Source of the DNA: Pterois miles
Lineage: Eukaryota > Chordata > Actinopteri > Perciformes > Scorpaenidae
Length of the DNA: 64,000 nucleotides
Assembly (NCBI GenBank): GCA_947000775.1
Contig: CAMQGK010000334.1
Span: 5,156,501 to 5,220,500 of the forward strand
Reading direction: 5' to 3'
In this document: in pieces, positions 1 to 10,800 of the stretch
Numbering within the stretch: position 1 is the first letter of the stretch
Layout of the letters: each line of letters opens with the position of its first letter
Notes under the pieces: generated by a model
What the model was told of the DNA's origin: nothing
The model's database searches: none
What the model saw: only the letters and a program-made list of their open reading frames with translations
Translations under genes and position numbers: made by a program

Positions 1-507
1 TAAATATCTTAGTTAAGTTTTGGTTGGCTAAGCTGAGATACAGTATGCTGGAATAATTGATTGCTTCACTCAATTCATTTTTACATAGCCACCAATGATG
101 ATTTAATATGTGAGTTTTCAAAGCAACAATTACAGGGCTCCGAGATACGTGAAACATCTTGTGTTTTGTTTTTCACTCCTCACCATCAGTGTGACATCTC
201 TGCATACACTGTCTTATGTGAGTTTTCAAAGCAACATAGTATACCTGCAGTGACGTAAGAGACCTAACAGAACTGCATCATTCAAAAAACTGCTTAGTTA
301 TTTATGGAGTGAAATCTGTACATTCAAAGCTCAATGAAGCACCCTTCTTTAAGGTAGGGTGAACAAGTGTCCCACTTCACAAGGGACTGCACATTTTTAT
401 CCCTTGTCCCACATCCCACATATTGAGACAATGTCCCACTTTTCATTGGCTCTAGTTTTCAAAAGTCAAACTACTGCAGGACAGACGCTTTTCTAAAACA
501 TGGCTTT
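1..507. other. Non-coding, no gene seen
   Basis: AT-rich sequence with only short chance reading frames. The one clear structure is a 22-bp direct repeat (listed separately). A stretch near 350-470 repeats the motif gtcccac several times, which may be an old dispersed repeat, but I could not define its ends. Confidence 0.5.
107..236. repeat. 22-bp direct repeat, 108 bp apart
   Basis: The same 22 bases (core gtgagttttcaaagcaaca) occur at 107-128 and 215-236. Sequence between and around the copies does not align well, so this is either an old, diverged 108-bp tandem duplication or two copies of a short dispersed motif. Confidence 0.6.
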
Positions 508-785
508 GGGGCGGCAGTATCTCAGTCTGTAAGGATTTGGGTTAGGACGCGGAGGATGCCGGTTCAAGTCCCCCATGGACCAAGACCAACTGGTTGCTGG
601 AGAGGCCAGTTTACTTCTTGGGCACTGCCGAGGTGCCCCTGAGCAAGGCACCGAACCCCCAACTACTCTGGGCGCTTGTCAGGAGCAGCCCCCTCACTCT
701 GACATCTCTCCATTGACGCATGTAGATGTACTGTGTGAACATTGTGGGACTAATAAAGGAATATCTTCTTCTTCTTCTTCTTCTT
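508..785 (+). mobile_element. tRNA-derived SINE, copy A
   Basis: The head at 508-575 resembles a tRNA gene: it starts ggggcggcag, has an A-box-like block and the B-box ggttcaagtcc. The body continues with the same order as the copies near 7.2 and 52.6 kb (tggttgctggagag, then gcactgccgaggtgcccctg, then gcgcttgtcaggagcagccc). The tail is ataaaggaatatc followed by (TTC)n at 764-785, a tail type shared with L2/CR1-clade LINEs, which would supply the reverse transcriptase. About 28 bp present in the other copies, including one arm of the tail stem, are missing between 740 and 741. No clear target duplication was seen. The 82-codon reading frame inside is spurious. Confidence 0.9.
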
Positions 786-1801
786 ATCCAGTGGTTGTGA
801 AGAAAGTGTCATCACGGGACTGAGATCTTTCACAATCTTTGCTATACTATGATCAACAGAGAAAATTACGAGTCACCCCAAAGTCATAAACTGTGCAGAT
901 TTAGGCAGATTATGATGGAAACTACCACAAAGAAAAGGAAGAGCAGCAACAACCAAGACTGTGAAACTACTTATGAGTATTTATATGCTGGTGGAAGGTG
1001 ATTCTCCAAATTATTTGTGAAATTTGCCAGTTACTTTTCAATTTCACACATGGGGAATACGACACGGAGCAGCACAGGTCATGTGAGTCTAACGAAATGC
1101 GCTGAAGAGAAGAGAAGTTCTAATGTCTTTAAATAAAGACTAAACGTAACCGATATTACTGTTTCCTCTCTCCAGGTTCTCCTTGTGCTTCTCATGATAC
1201 CTACTGTACTTTTATTTCAATGCTGTATAACCGTCTTCTCGTTCTCTCCTCCTCCCACTGCTTTTGCCACCTTTCTTTCAGCTTATGCTCTGTTGTGTCT
1301 TCATTTCCGTTTTGCTAAAGGGTACTGTGATGTCAATCTAATTTGGTTTTGTGGCTTCGTTTGACACTTCAACTAATTAATTTCCTTTAATTCCTGTGCT
1401 GGTATCTATCAAAATGTTATATCTAATCCCATCATTTGAATTCTATATAAGCTATGCTGTACGTCCTCTTTACCCGCCGAATGTTTGTTTGGAAATGATT
1501 TCAATATTTTAGTTACAAAATCAACACTCAAGAAATGTTATTTTTACTTGATACTATTTTTGACCGTTTTTATATATTATGTACATACTTGACTTGGGAT
1601 TTTTTTGTTATCTTATTTACATTGCTATTGATGTTATTTGTTATTATCTAAGTCACACTTGATCATATTACATTATTATAATAGCACTACTCCATTTGGA
1701 GTCAAAGGTATGTCATTTAGTTGTGTTGCATATTACTGGGTAAGATAAGATAAGATAATAAGATTTGGTGGATGTGGGCCACATCTATCCAATCAGCTGA
1801 C
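786..1801. other. Non-coding, no gene seen
   Basis: AT-rich unique-looking sequence without a usable reading frame. A short impure (AAGAT)n tract lies near 1741-1765. Confidence 0.5.
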
Positions 1802-1840
1802 CTTATGAACCTGGCCGCATGATGTGACCAGGTTCATAAG
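1802..1840. repeat. Perfect 13-bp inverted repeat (hairpin)
   Basis: cttatgaacctgg at 1802-1814 is the exact reverse complement of 1828-1840, with a 13-nt loop. Identity stops at the arm ends. It could be the remnant of a foldback element or a chance palindrome; no function is implied. Confidence 0.75.
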
Positions 1841-3689
1841 ATTAATTTGGTTTTCAAATAGTATGTCACTACTGGACAGAATACCAGTAAAATGAAAATT
1901 TGATCACAGAGCACAAAAACGAAAAGCACAACAGCTGAAAGAACACCATGACCAAGATCTACAAAGGAAAATCCCTTTCAGTTTAGATTAAAGGCTGTCT
2001 GAATGTGTGTGTATATGCCAGTGCTCCCCGAGTGTGTACATGTGGGCCGTGTAATATTCCTAGTATACTTTTACACATGGCACTAAAATAGTTTTTCTGG
2101 TAATGTTACCTTAATCCACCTCATCATCAAAGGATATTTGCTTTGTCTCAGGTATTAGCTGTGGTTCAAAATGAAAGACCTCGCTATTAAGGAAAGCCTT
2201 TGGCATGCCTCATCTGAAAGAGGGTTCACAATACCAATAAATGCAGGTTCAGCTTCACTAAAAAACACTGCAGCTTCTGTTAGAATTGGGCATCTCATAA
2301 ATAAAGCTCTTATACGCCCCCATCCAGCTGCTAACATTAGTGTCTGTTTCCAAGCTGAAAGCCTTACGCTGCTACAATTTGTTCCTGAAAGTGAACTCAG
2401 TTTAATTGAGCAAAGTTCAAATCTCCACAAACAGCAAAGTAACGGAAAAAAAAAAATCGATGGCAGCAGAGGCATGGAAAAAAGAGATAGCATTGATTTA
2501 TCTGCCATTGATTCGCAGGGATCGCTGCATTGTGCCCTCTGGGCGAAATGTACGCTGTCTGCCAACTGATGGGGATGAATCTGAAAAGGTGTCAAGTGGT
2601 TAGAGGACACAGAGGTGGAGGATGAGATCGGGGGCAGCCAGGGGTGGCAGGGGAGGAAGAGTATACTGGAGAGGGAGCAAGGGCATGAAGTATCAAACAG
2701 CAAGAAGGTGGTAGACGAAAAAGGCTTGATAAGAGGGGGATAATGTTGCGAGGATGAATCCACCGCTATGCAGGGTTGAGTCTTTATAGTGTCGCATTAA
2801 ATGTCTTTAACAGATGCGAGAAGAGATCAACATGAAAGCAGAGAGCTGGGCAAAGAGGCCTGAAGCTAAAACCATCATATAAACCAAGACACCAGTTGAA
2901 GACCTCTCTGTTCCATTGACAGTACCAGCTTCTTAAATGAATACAGCTGACCCCTATTTTGACTGTTATAAACACAACAGCAACTTCACTATATTCAGTA
3001 TGAAATCAAAGGCTGTTCGCTCCAATGATACTGTATGACTAAGCATATATCAAATCTTGCTGTTGCAAGTGCTTGACAAGACAAGCATCTTTTGCAATAT
3101 TTTAAGTCTCAGCAATTGGCAAATAGATGTTTCCCCAGTGACTTTGTACTGACAGCCAAATGTTGTTGAGATGAAGGGAAGCCAGGACAGAGATCAGAGG
3201 CCAGAGCAGACACGCAGACCCAGACAGAGAAGTGTTACTCCTGAACTTTGGTATCTTTGCAACACCCCTCTGTGGGCTGTTGGCAATCTCATGTCAACAA
3301 TGAAACTGAAGATGAAGTATGTGTTTGCTATTGCGGCCCCTTGCTTGTGGAGCAACCTTAAGAAAAGAGGTTGGTATTTTAGAAAACCCACATTTTTTCC
3401 TACAGCCTTGCTATTAGCAAGATGGTGATATTTCACCCCATTTTTTAAACGTTTGGCCTAATTTTTCCTTGTTTGATTTAATTTCTTCAAGTTCTCTATA
3501 GTAATGTTTGTGTTGTGGTGCAATACAAATGTAGTCGACTTGACAGGAAGTCTGCCGCTTGTTTATATATAAAAAGAACAAGGTGTTCCTGAACACTTAT
3601 TGTTGAGAGTGATTCTCTGTGAAGTGCTTTGTAACCTTGTTTTTTATTCAAGGTGCTGTTTAAGTGAAGCTGACTTGACTTGACACAAA
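1841..3689. other. Non-coding; unexplained overlapping ORFs at 2155-2763
   Basis: A 202-codon frame on the minus strand (2155-2763) overlaps a 132-codon frame on the plus strand (2171-2569). Neither shows a recognisable domain, a convincing splice site pair or a family match. The minus-strand product is rich in Ser, Pro, Leu and Phe, as expected from shadow translation. I treat both as chance, or as an old unidentified repeat. The rest of the interval holds no gene I can support. Confidence 0.4.
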
Positions 3690-4497
3690 GGCCCTGTTCA
3701 GACCTGGTATTAACATGGATCTTCAGTGATCAACTCACAAGTGGACAGCTCAGGTGTGAACGCACTCAAGACGCACTGAGGACGCATTGGATCTTTCAGA
3801 CCACATTTAGAGGTGGTCTGGGCCACATATGGCCACATTCATTTAGCAGTATGTATGCAAATGTGTCCTGGGCCACGTTAAGGACCACCTACTCAAGTGA
3901 CGTCATCCTGGGATCCACGGTCTCTGCCCTCCTCATGTGAATACACACACAGACATGAGCGCTCGTCAGCATGGAAATGGTCTGTGTGCTCTACTGCATT
4001 CTGTCGGTAATATCTAAAATATGCAGTATCTTATCTATAGGCTACATATCTACAGACTATGAGACTAGGCAAACAAAGTGCGTTGTTATCATATTGTGGG
4101 AGATGTGTCAGTGCTTTTGTTCCGCTGCGTTACATGGAGCTAATACCCATCTGCTCTCATTCCTGGCTCTCTGAAGCTCTGTAATCTGGCCCTGGGGACC
4201 GCCGGTGCAATTACTTTTTACATTGTTCTTAATAAAATGTTCCCAAATTCTCAAATGTGTAGGATATTACTACTGACATTCATGTAACATGATGTCACAA
4301 TATCTGCTGTGTTAGCCATGTGTTTACTATGTATTTATTTGCATATGGAGCAAGGAAATGAGATCAGATCACAGGTGGCAACTCAAAACGCATGTGGAGA
4401 CGCATTCTAATGCCAGGTGTGAACAGACATACTTAAAGCTGTCCACTTGTGTTCCAGTCTCTCAGGACGCATGTAAATACCAGGTCTGAACAGGGTC
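3690..4497. mobile_element. MITE with GGCCCTGTTCAGACCTGGT termini (Harbinger-like)
   Basis: The left end ggccctgttcagacctggta and the reverse complement of the right end (gaccctgttcagacctggta) match, and the similarity continues inward through acaagtggacagct. The termini begin GGNCCTGTTC, as in PIF/Harbinger elements, and both flanks show AAA where the 3-bp target duplication would sit. The 808-bp interior has no transposase, so it is non-autonomous. Harbinger assignment is inferred from the ends only. Confidence 0.8.
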
Positions 4498-5939
4498 AAA
4501 AACTGTCATTTGTTTATGTCACAGAAGGCTGTTTTCTTGAACAGTGTTTAGGGTTCAACCCTTGAAAGCATCTTGTTTCCTGTGTGTGACCAGTCAAGAG
4601 ATGTGTTCATGAGACACCACCCGGAGCCTCAACGTACACACAGGAAGCTGTTAGCAGACGGGCTGAGTTGAGGTTATGTGGTGCTCTCTATATTTGGGAT
4701 GATATATCTGGGTGTGCCTTTCAGTGCTAACTGTTATTGCTAATCACATGTGGCCCAAATTTCTTAAAAAAAAACAACAACAGTATCAAATTACTGCAAC
4801 AGCACTGTGAAAAGTAGAAATTACATAACATCATCACATATCGCCATTAAACAGAAGCATAAAGGTGCTGAAGGTGTGTATGTGTGTTTTTGGGAGGGGG
4901 GGTCAGGCACAGTGTGACCTCTGTCACACCTGGACCTGTTAAATCTCATGGCAGCTCTTCCTCCTCATAAAAACTGAAGACACACTAAGGAGACACCCAA
5001 ACCATTTGAATTTGCTACATCTAAATGCAGGAAGTTATGTTCCAGTAATTGGAAAGCTTTGAAGCACTAGTTCTCACATCTAGCTGTCATTACCCGGTAA
5101 GAAAATAAAACACTTTTTAACACCTTTTCTGGTGTTTGTCAGCACCTTGATGGTAGCTACAGCTCCCAGCATCATATGAAAAAATACACAGATATTCCCC
5201 TGTTTATCAAGAGATGTAAATGTGCTAAATACAAATATGTTACACCAAGTTAAAGTATTTGCATGATAATATGAATCCTACAAAACCTGAAGTGCAAAAT
5301 GTTAATAACTTAATTGATGCTGTGACTCTCACACTCGTTGTGTATTTATGCTGTTGTTTTTCCTCTTGACAGCAGCTGGTTATGTCAGGTCTGCCAAGAA
5401 CACAGCTACTCTTCCTGTTGTTTAAGAGCTTCATGTGTTGTATACAATACAAAGCAGAGTCAGCTCAGCACTGGTGTCTGTGACAGGTGAGGGGCCACTG
5501 AACACACTTTGTTTTAGTTAAGACCTACTTAAATAAAAATGCACCCAAGGGAACAGCTAACACACAAGCATTCACATATAATCAATATGTGTGTAAAACA
5601 CAAGTACAACATAAAAGAAAGTCCATTTTAAATCACAGATTTCCACCCATGCTCTGGACTCACATTCCCCATCTGTGTAGTGAAGAAAGATTGTGATGAT
5701 CTCTGCTCTAATTAGGTATCTTAATCCTATGAAAAAATGTGCCTGTAATTTAATAAAAGTTGTTATCTTATGTGTCCCAGTTCCCGGTTGTTTACTGGGT
5801 TTAATGCATATTCTGGAAAAGTGACACAATTGCTCTAAAAATATTGAATTCTTTATTTTTTGTGTGGTGTTGAAGGATACTATTGCCCCACAATGCATTG
5901 CAAAACAATTCGACACAGCTGGAGAAAAATAAAACAAAG
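4498..5939. other. Non-coding, no gene seen
   Basis: Unique-looking AT-rich sequence. The longest frame (5572-5937, minus strand) has no recognisable domain and a biased Phe/Ile content typical of chance frames. Confidence 0.5.
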
Positions 5940-6100
5940 ACAGCTGTCTTGCTTAGCTTAGATAAAACTGAAAACAGCTAGCCTGGCTCTGTCCAGTGAT
6001 ACCAAAACCTGCCTCCACGGTTTGATGCTTGTAATTCACATATTGCTTTTGTTTGTTTAATCCATCAACACTTCAGTGTAAACATGCAATTTGATTTTCA
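5940..6100 (+). repeat. Old dispersed teleost repeat, plus copy
   Basis: Contains the block agctagcctggctctgtcc followed by a segment ending tttgtttgtttaatcc. The reverse complement of part of 6640-6803 carries the same tail block, so this and the copy around the SINE nest are inverted relatives. I recognise it as a frequent teleost repeat but cannot name the family. Confidence 0.6.
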
Positions 6101-6274
6101 GCCCATTCTCATTCCCAGGGCATAAATACTGCGCTTTTTCCACCCCTTGGATGTGATACTGAACACAAGCACCCAAACCTGACCTGACCTGCAAACTACC
6201 ACTTTTTGCATTATAGTAGCACAGTAAACGTCAGGACATAGGACAGAGACATGGACAGAGAAAGCAGGTAGCTC

Positions 6275-6278
<4 letters not shown>
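6101..6278. other. Non-coding spacer
   Basis: No gene or defined repeat seen. Confidence 0.5.
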
Positions 6279-6313
<35 letters not shown>

Positions 6314-6334
6314 GCGTGTGTGTGGTGTGTGTGT

Positions 6335-6381
<47 letters not shown>
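6279..6381. repeat. Compound (TG)n microsatellite with (GC)n end
   Basis: About 100 bp of alternating TG interrupted by gcgtgtgcgtg and two tggtg phase breaks, ending in gcgcgcgcgcg. The alternating purine-pyrimidine run could adopt Z-DNA. The 111-codon minus-strand frame through it (His-Thr repeats) is spurious. Confidence 0.95.
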
Positions 6382-6382
<1 letters not shown>

Positions 6383-6639
6383 TGCAAGATCTGACAGAAA
6401 TATTTGAAATGACCAGAACCTCATGACAGACATTATGTAGTGGTGGAATGGAATGTGTTAAAATGGTGCCACCACCATGGCTTTGTCACTCTTGGACCTA
6501 CCTGCCCAAACCCAAGATATTTTCTAATAAGTTTGACCAAACCCACCTGACTTAGGGATCAATTGTTCTTTCTTTCTTTTGTTTACTGTGACCAAAAAGT
6601 GCCACCAAGGGGTCCTGAAAAAGAATAGGTTGGGAAGAG
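6382..6639. other. Non-coding, no gene seen
   Basis: Unique-looking spacer. Short chance frames only. Confidence 0.5.
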
Positions 6640-7078
6640 AACTTGTTGGTTTTAAGAGTATTATGTGCCAGGCTACTTTTGGCAGGGGCAGTAGCTTTCT
6701 GGAATTCTTCCTGGTTAGAAGTTGGTTTTGTATGATTTAAACAAACAAGATATAACATGTTAATTAATTTAATACTGGTAGGCTGTTTCCTGCTACGCTA
6801 AGCTAGAAAGAAAGAAAGAAAGAAAGATATTTTTTATTAGTCCCACAGTGGGGAAATCAGTTTTCACTCTGTTGTTCACACAGTAATATACATGCGTAAT
6901 GGAGAGATGTCAGAGTGAGGGGGCTGCTCCTGACAAGCGCCCAGAGCAGTTGGGGGTTTGGTGCCTTGCTCAGGGGCACCTCGGCAGTGCCCAAGAGGTA
7001 AACTGGCACCTCTCCAGCAACCAGTTGCTCTTGGTCCATGGGGGACTTGAACCGGTGACCTCCGCGTCCTAACCCAAG

Positions 7079-7150
7079 TCCTCGTTAGTATAGTGGACAG
7101 TATCTCCGCCTGTCACGCGGAAGACCGGGGTTCGATTCCCCGATGGGGAG
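7079..7150 (+). tRNA. tRNA-Asp (anticodon GTC)
   Basis: A 72-nt cloverleaf can be drawn by eye. The acceptor stem tcctcgt pairs with atggggA's stem with G-T wobbles, the D stem is gtat/gtat, the anticodon arm is tccgc-ctgtcac-gcgga with anticodon GTC, and the T arm is cgggg-ttcgatt-ccccg. Both internal promoters look usable: A-box tagtatagtgg and B-box ggttcgattcc. The anticodon stem has a complementary T-A outer pair and the D loop reads ggaca, so it differs slightly from the usual vertebrate Asp tRNA. No TTTT terminator follows on the plus strand until about 7583; transcription would therefore run through the adjoining SINE. It could be a retroposed tRNA copy rather than a working gene. Confidence 0.9.
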
Positions 7151-7159
7151 AAAAATTAT

Positions 7160-7463
7160 GGGGGCGGCAGTAGCTCAGTCCGTAAGGACTTGGGTTAGGA
7201 TGCGGAGGACCCGGGTTCAAATCCCCCATGGACCAAGACCAACTGGTTGCTGGAGAGGTGCCAGTTTACCTCTTGGGCACTGCCGAGGTGCCCCTGAGCA
7301 AGGCACCAAACCCCCAACTGCTCTGGGCGCTTGTCAGGAGCAGCCCCCTCACTCTGACGTCTCTCCATTGACGCATGTATATGTACTGTGTGAACAACAG
7401 AGTGTAAAACTGAATTTCCCCACTGTGGGACTAATAAAGGAATATCTTTCTTTCTTTCTTTCT
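7160..7463 (+). mobile_element. tRNA-derived SINE, copy D, joined to the tRNA-Asp
   Basis: Full-length: head gggggcggcagtagctcag at 7160, B-box ggttcaaatcc, central body, stem-loop tail (ttccccactgtgggactaat) and (TTTC)n to 7463. It starts 9 bp after the tRNA-Asp end (linker aaaaattat). Because copy B resumes at both sides, tRNA plus SINE appear to have entered as one unit of about 380 bp. The 122-codon frame through the region is spurious. Confidence 0.92.
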
Positions 7464-7530
7464 TACGAACTGAGCTACTGCCGCCCCCAAGCTAAGCAAG
7501 AAACCGAGTAAGCATATTTCAGTAGCAGAA

Positions 7531-8400
7531 TTCAAAACAACCGCCTCATACCAGGTACACACTACATAAGAATTGAGCTGTTTTTTGGCCTGATTTCCCC
7601 CTCCCGGTGATTGTCAGCAAAGTCCCAATATTTTGATGACTGTAAAGATTATCTTTCCACGTTTTCCTGCAGTGGGAGGTATGTTAAGGGTATATTTACA
7701 TCCTCCAATCGTCTCTGATGTCCATCGTTGCCGCATTGATTTCAAATCATAAATATTGAACATGTTTAATATTTACAATATGAAATCAAATATCCTCTTG
7801 TGTGTGAGGACAGCTGATGATGCAGTAATATGGAAAGAAAGACAGCTGATGGAAGTGGAGGGACAACAACCACCACTATCATAGCATTCATGGCTAATTC
7901 ATCAGCTAATCTGAAACGTGAAGCATACAGTAGTAAGATAGACCACAGAGGCAACATGTGGCAACAACACACATGTTTATTTAATGTCTGTTTGTTTAAT
8001 ATCTCCATAACTCCATTCATCCATCCTTCATGAATTTTCAGTACAAAGTAATGCAAAAACTAACACCGCTAATTCTTCTTGCCTGTCGTCCGCCATGTTA
8101 GTTTACACTCAATTCATGTTTGGTCGCCAGAGACGTTGCGAGATTACCGGTTTAGAGAGCTGGGACTCTTGTTGTTCATAACTGGAACCTGTTATGGTTC
8201 CAGTTATGGAACCATAACTAGGTTCACATAAAAAACGCAACACACGAGTGTGTTGTGTGCTTTATTGGCCAAATCGTTGCTCACCACACACTATAGGAAC
8301 AAAACCGTTAGATTTAACAGAAAACGTTATGTGTGGGGTCATGTGGGGTTGTGTGTGTTATGTGTGATTTGAAAAATCTTTTATTGTGGGCCAGCCTTTA
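7531..8400. repeat. Probable old DNA-transposon-type repeat, unresolved
   Basis: The left part (ggtacacactacataagaat and a following ctgatttccccctcccg block) and the right part with several gtgtgtgg motifs resemble a decayed MITE by composition and CpG pattern. I could not match terminal inverted repeats cleanly. It contains the hairpin at 8185-8225. Confidence 0.35.
8185..8225. repeat. Strong hairpin, 17/18-bp arms
   Basis: gaacctgttatggttcc at 8185-8201 pairs with ggaaccataactaggttc at 8208-8225 with a single bulged base; the loop is agttat. Probably the core of the surrounding decayed repeat. Confidence 0.8.
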
Positions 8401-8747
8401 GCTGCAGTCACTCATTTGCATTATGGATAAAACATATCAGAAAATTCAGGATTTTGTCATCCCTGTTGCCAGTTACTGTGTTCTGAATTCCCCGTGTTGC
8501 ATTTTGAATTGCTTAGGCTTGTTCATTTCAAGTTGTGAGGCAGCTGGTTGAACACTTTCCATGTCTCTCCATCTCAGTCAGTCAGGCTCCAGTGGACAGA
8601 GGGACCATCATCCTCTGCTTTGCGCAGTGCTCAGCTCTGCCCAATTTTGCACCTCCGTTCGCAAGTGATAGAGCACTATCAGTTCTGACAGCTCCCCAGA
8701 GCCACTGGGATTTGAGTGCTCCCTCCTTTCACCAACCCTGCACCCCC

Positions 8748-8750
<3 letters not shown>
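8401..8750. other. Non-coding, no gene seen
   Basis: Unique-looking. The 106-codon frame at 8535-8855 depends on the neighbouring (AC)n tract and is spurious. Confidence 0.5.

Positions 8751-8828
<78 letters not shown>
8751..8828. repeat. (AC)39 microsatellite
   Basis: 78 bp of uninterrupted AC dinucleotides. Confidence 0.99.
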
Positions 8829-8832
<4 letters not shown>

Positions 8833-10489
8833 CTCTTATACTGTCTGTCTCTTAAAAGGACGAGGGCTAGAAATGAAAGGCGGAACAAAAGCTGTCAAAG
8901 TAAAGAAAGAAGCAGAGAGTGAGGATATCTGTAGGGATGCTAAGGACAAAGGGATACTTTGTCCCTAGTTTCATTATTGGCTTGTGTTTAATTTGAAACA
9001 GACAGCTAATCACATTAGAGACAACCTCTCCACAACACTCGAGCACCGCTGTCTCCTGGAAGCAATCACCACGCTGAAACTGTCTCATCGGATTCTCGGT
9101 CCAATTACTTAACTCCGCACAAATTGTCCTCGATGCGTCTGAATTGTGAAGCTGAAATGATTACAAAGACATTTATACTATAAATTGAGAATATTTAACT
9201 ACAGGAGGCATAAACACAATGACAATGATGACAATCATAATAATAATATAATGACCACAATGATGTTAAACTGTCCTAGCTTGTTATTTTAGCCTTTATG
9301 TATGCATTTGCCGTTTTTGCAGGATTTTTTTGTTGCTGGAAAAAGAAATTTTAAAAAGATGTTCCGTAAATCTGTAATTGTTGCTTTATGCAAGAAGAAA
9401 TAACAAGTACGGTCTTGCTCTTACAAATACCAAGTTGAGTTTATAAACTGTCAAGCACAGCTAAGCTTAATTATATATACAGTATACTCAGGGGTTTGCT
9501 GCTGCATCAGAACATGATTTATGCTTGCAGCATCTGTGAGGGTTGCGAGGGTCCGCACAGCCAAAGAGACATCAAACTATCAGACACGGTCCTTTGCGGG
9601 GGTTTCACGCTGCAGTTTTTCGCCTGTGCACGTCCAAATTTTTCCAACTACGCCGACACAGATGGGCAGCGAAAATGAAGAACTCTGAAGAGGTTTGAGA
9701 ACATCAGTTTGCCGCGAGATGAAACCCACACAGAGCATAAAAGATCTAAATGTTTCCTCGCCACAATGTCACGTCAGCTCATGTCTGTGCAGTGGTCTTT
9801 GAGGAGAGAACAACCGAGCCGTTAGCCTACTTGGTCTGGTATGACCACTAGCTTAAGCTAGCTAATGTTAACTAATATTACCAAAGTTAAGATAGATTGT
9901 AGGAGCCAAACTGTGCATTTATCCTGTATTGTTTATTATTTGTTTGGGCTGCACATGTTCTTTTGGTTTGTAGCGTTTCCGGTGATAAGCACAGGGGTGT
10001 GGTGTTCACTAACTGTGCACAATTCAGACAAAGCCGGAGAGTTAGGCTCACGTAACATCACATCACATTATCGACTTTAGTTATTCCAGATTATTCTTTT
10101 CAGTTAAATAAACAACATCAGCGCATCTGGACTTATGGATTTCTAGGAACAGGTCACACAAAAGAGCCTACTTAGCCTCTTAGGGGCTTTTGACTGACTG
10201 TAGTCACTACGTAGATATTGTTGTGTAACTGGCATTACTGAGTCAGTGCTTGAATTTTCTTTACTTGTGCTACCGTTAATCTATGTTTTCGCATTTACTG
10301 TAATAATATTGCCATTTGTGGCCAGAGTGGCTGCTTTACAGCAAAGGTTACATATAGTTTTAGTTTTAGTTTTATATTTTATGATGAGAACACTTTTTTT
10401 TTTTGTTGGGGGGGTGGGGGGGGCAGTGAAAACACAACAGTGCAATATCAGCTTTTAAGTTGATGTGACAAACCTTTGTGCTTTATTGG
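8829..10489. other. Non-coding; CpG-containing block at 9490-9850
   Basis: No gene seen. The block 9490-9850 is richer in CpG than its surroundings (for example gcgagggtccgcacag and gttgccgcgag), which in fish often marks a young repeat or an unmethylated element; I could not classify it. A poly-T/poly-G slippage tract lies near 10393-10422. Confidence 0.4.
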
Positions 10490-10800
10490 CCTCTTTACAC
10501 ACATTCAGCAGATACGACATTAGCCATAATTTGGAGTCATGTTTCTAGCCACCACTCACTCTCTTTTAGCTCTGTTTTGGTCACAGACTTCTGAGGGAAA
10601 AATCTGGCTCATTAGGAACTAAATGCTCCATTACATTCACTATAGCTAGTCACTAAATTTGTCTATTTACCGTTTGGTGCTGAGCAAGAAGCATGCAGTG
10701 TTTTTTTCTGTGAGAGTGAACCAAAACATTAGGCCTACAGAAACAAAATCAAAATAATGGGCTGTGGCTCTGTGGGTTCATTGCTATAAGTGACCCCTTT
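10490..10800 (+). repeat. Old dispersed teleost repeat
   Basis: Recognised from the order: a block with ttggagtcatgtttctagcc, then cttctgagggaaaaatctgg, then ctcattaggaactaaatgct, then aatgggctgtggctctgtgg. I know this order from many teleost loci but cannot name the family. No termini or target duplication seen. Confidence 0.5.

Larger units (their letters stand above)
6804..7488 (-). mobile_element. tRNA-derived SINE, copy B, split by a later insertion
   Basis: On the minus strand the head ggggg..gctcagttcgta lies at 7462-7488. The element resumes at 7081 with aggacttgggttaggacgcg and runs to the tail (TTTC)n at 6806-6826. Joining the two parts gives one full-length SINE, so everything between about 7082 and 7461 came later. 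A 7-bp target duplication, gctaagc, flanks the element. Sequence is very close to the plus-strand copy inside it: 119 bp (6909-7027) are identical to the reverse complement of 7240-7358. Confidence 0.9.
6640..7530 (-). repeat. Old dispersed repeat hosting the SINE nest
   Basis: The flanks 6640-6803 and about 7489-7530 read as one older repeat in minus orientation (it contains aaacaaacaagatataaca). It was split when the minus-strand SINE inserted at gctaagc, which is duplicated at 6797-6803 and 7491-7497. The outer limits are approximate. Confidence 0.55.

Noticed and set aside
2155..2763. 202-codon minus-strand frame overlapping a 132-codon plus-strand frame
   Set aside because: No domain, no splice or promoter support, biased composition. 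Both strands open, as in chance or old repeat sequence.
7143..7511. 122-codon frame through the tRNA end and SINE D, and similar frames at 575-823, 6857-7039 and 52582-52773
   Set aside because: All are translations of the same SINE body, which is not protein-coding.
8535..8922. Frames rich in Thr-His or Val-Cys at the CA/TG microsatellites (also 6098-6433, 16533-16799, 30525-30899, 61111-61305)
   Set aside because: Dinucleotide repeats stay open in all frames; no real protein.
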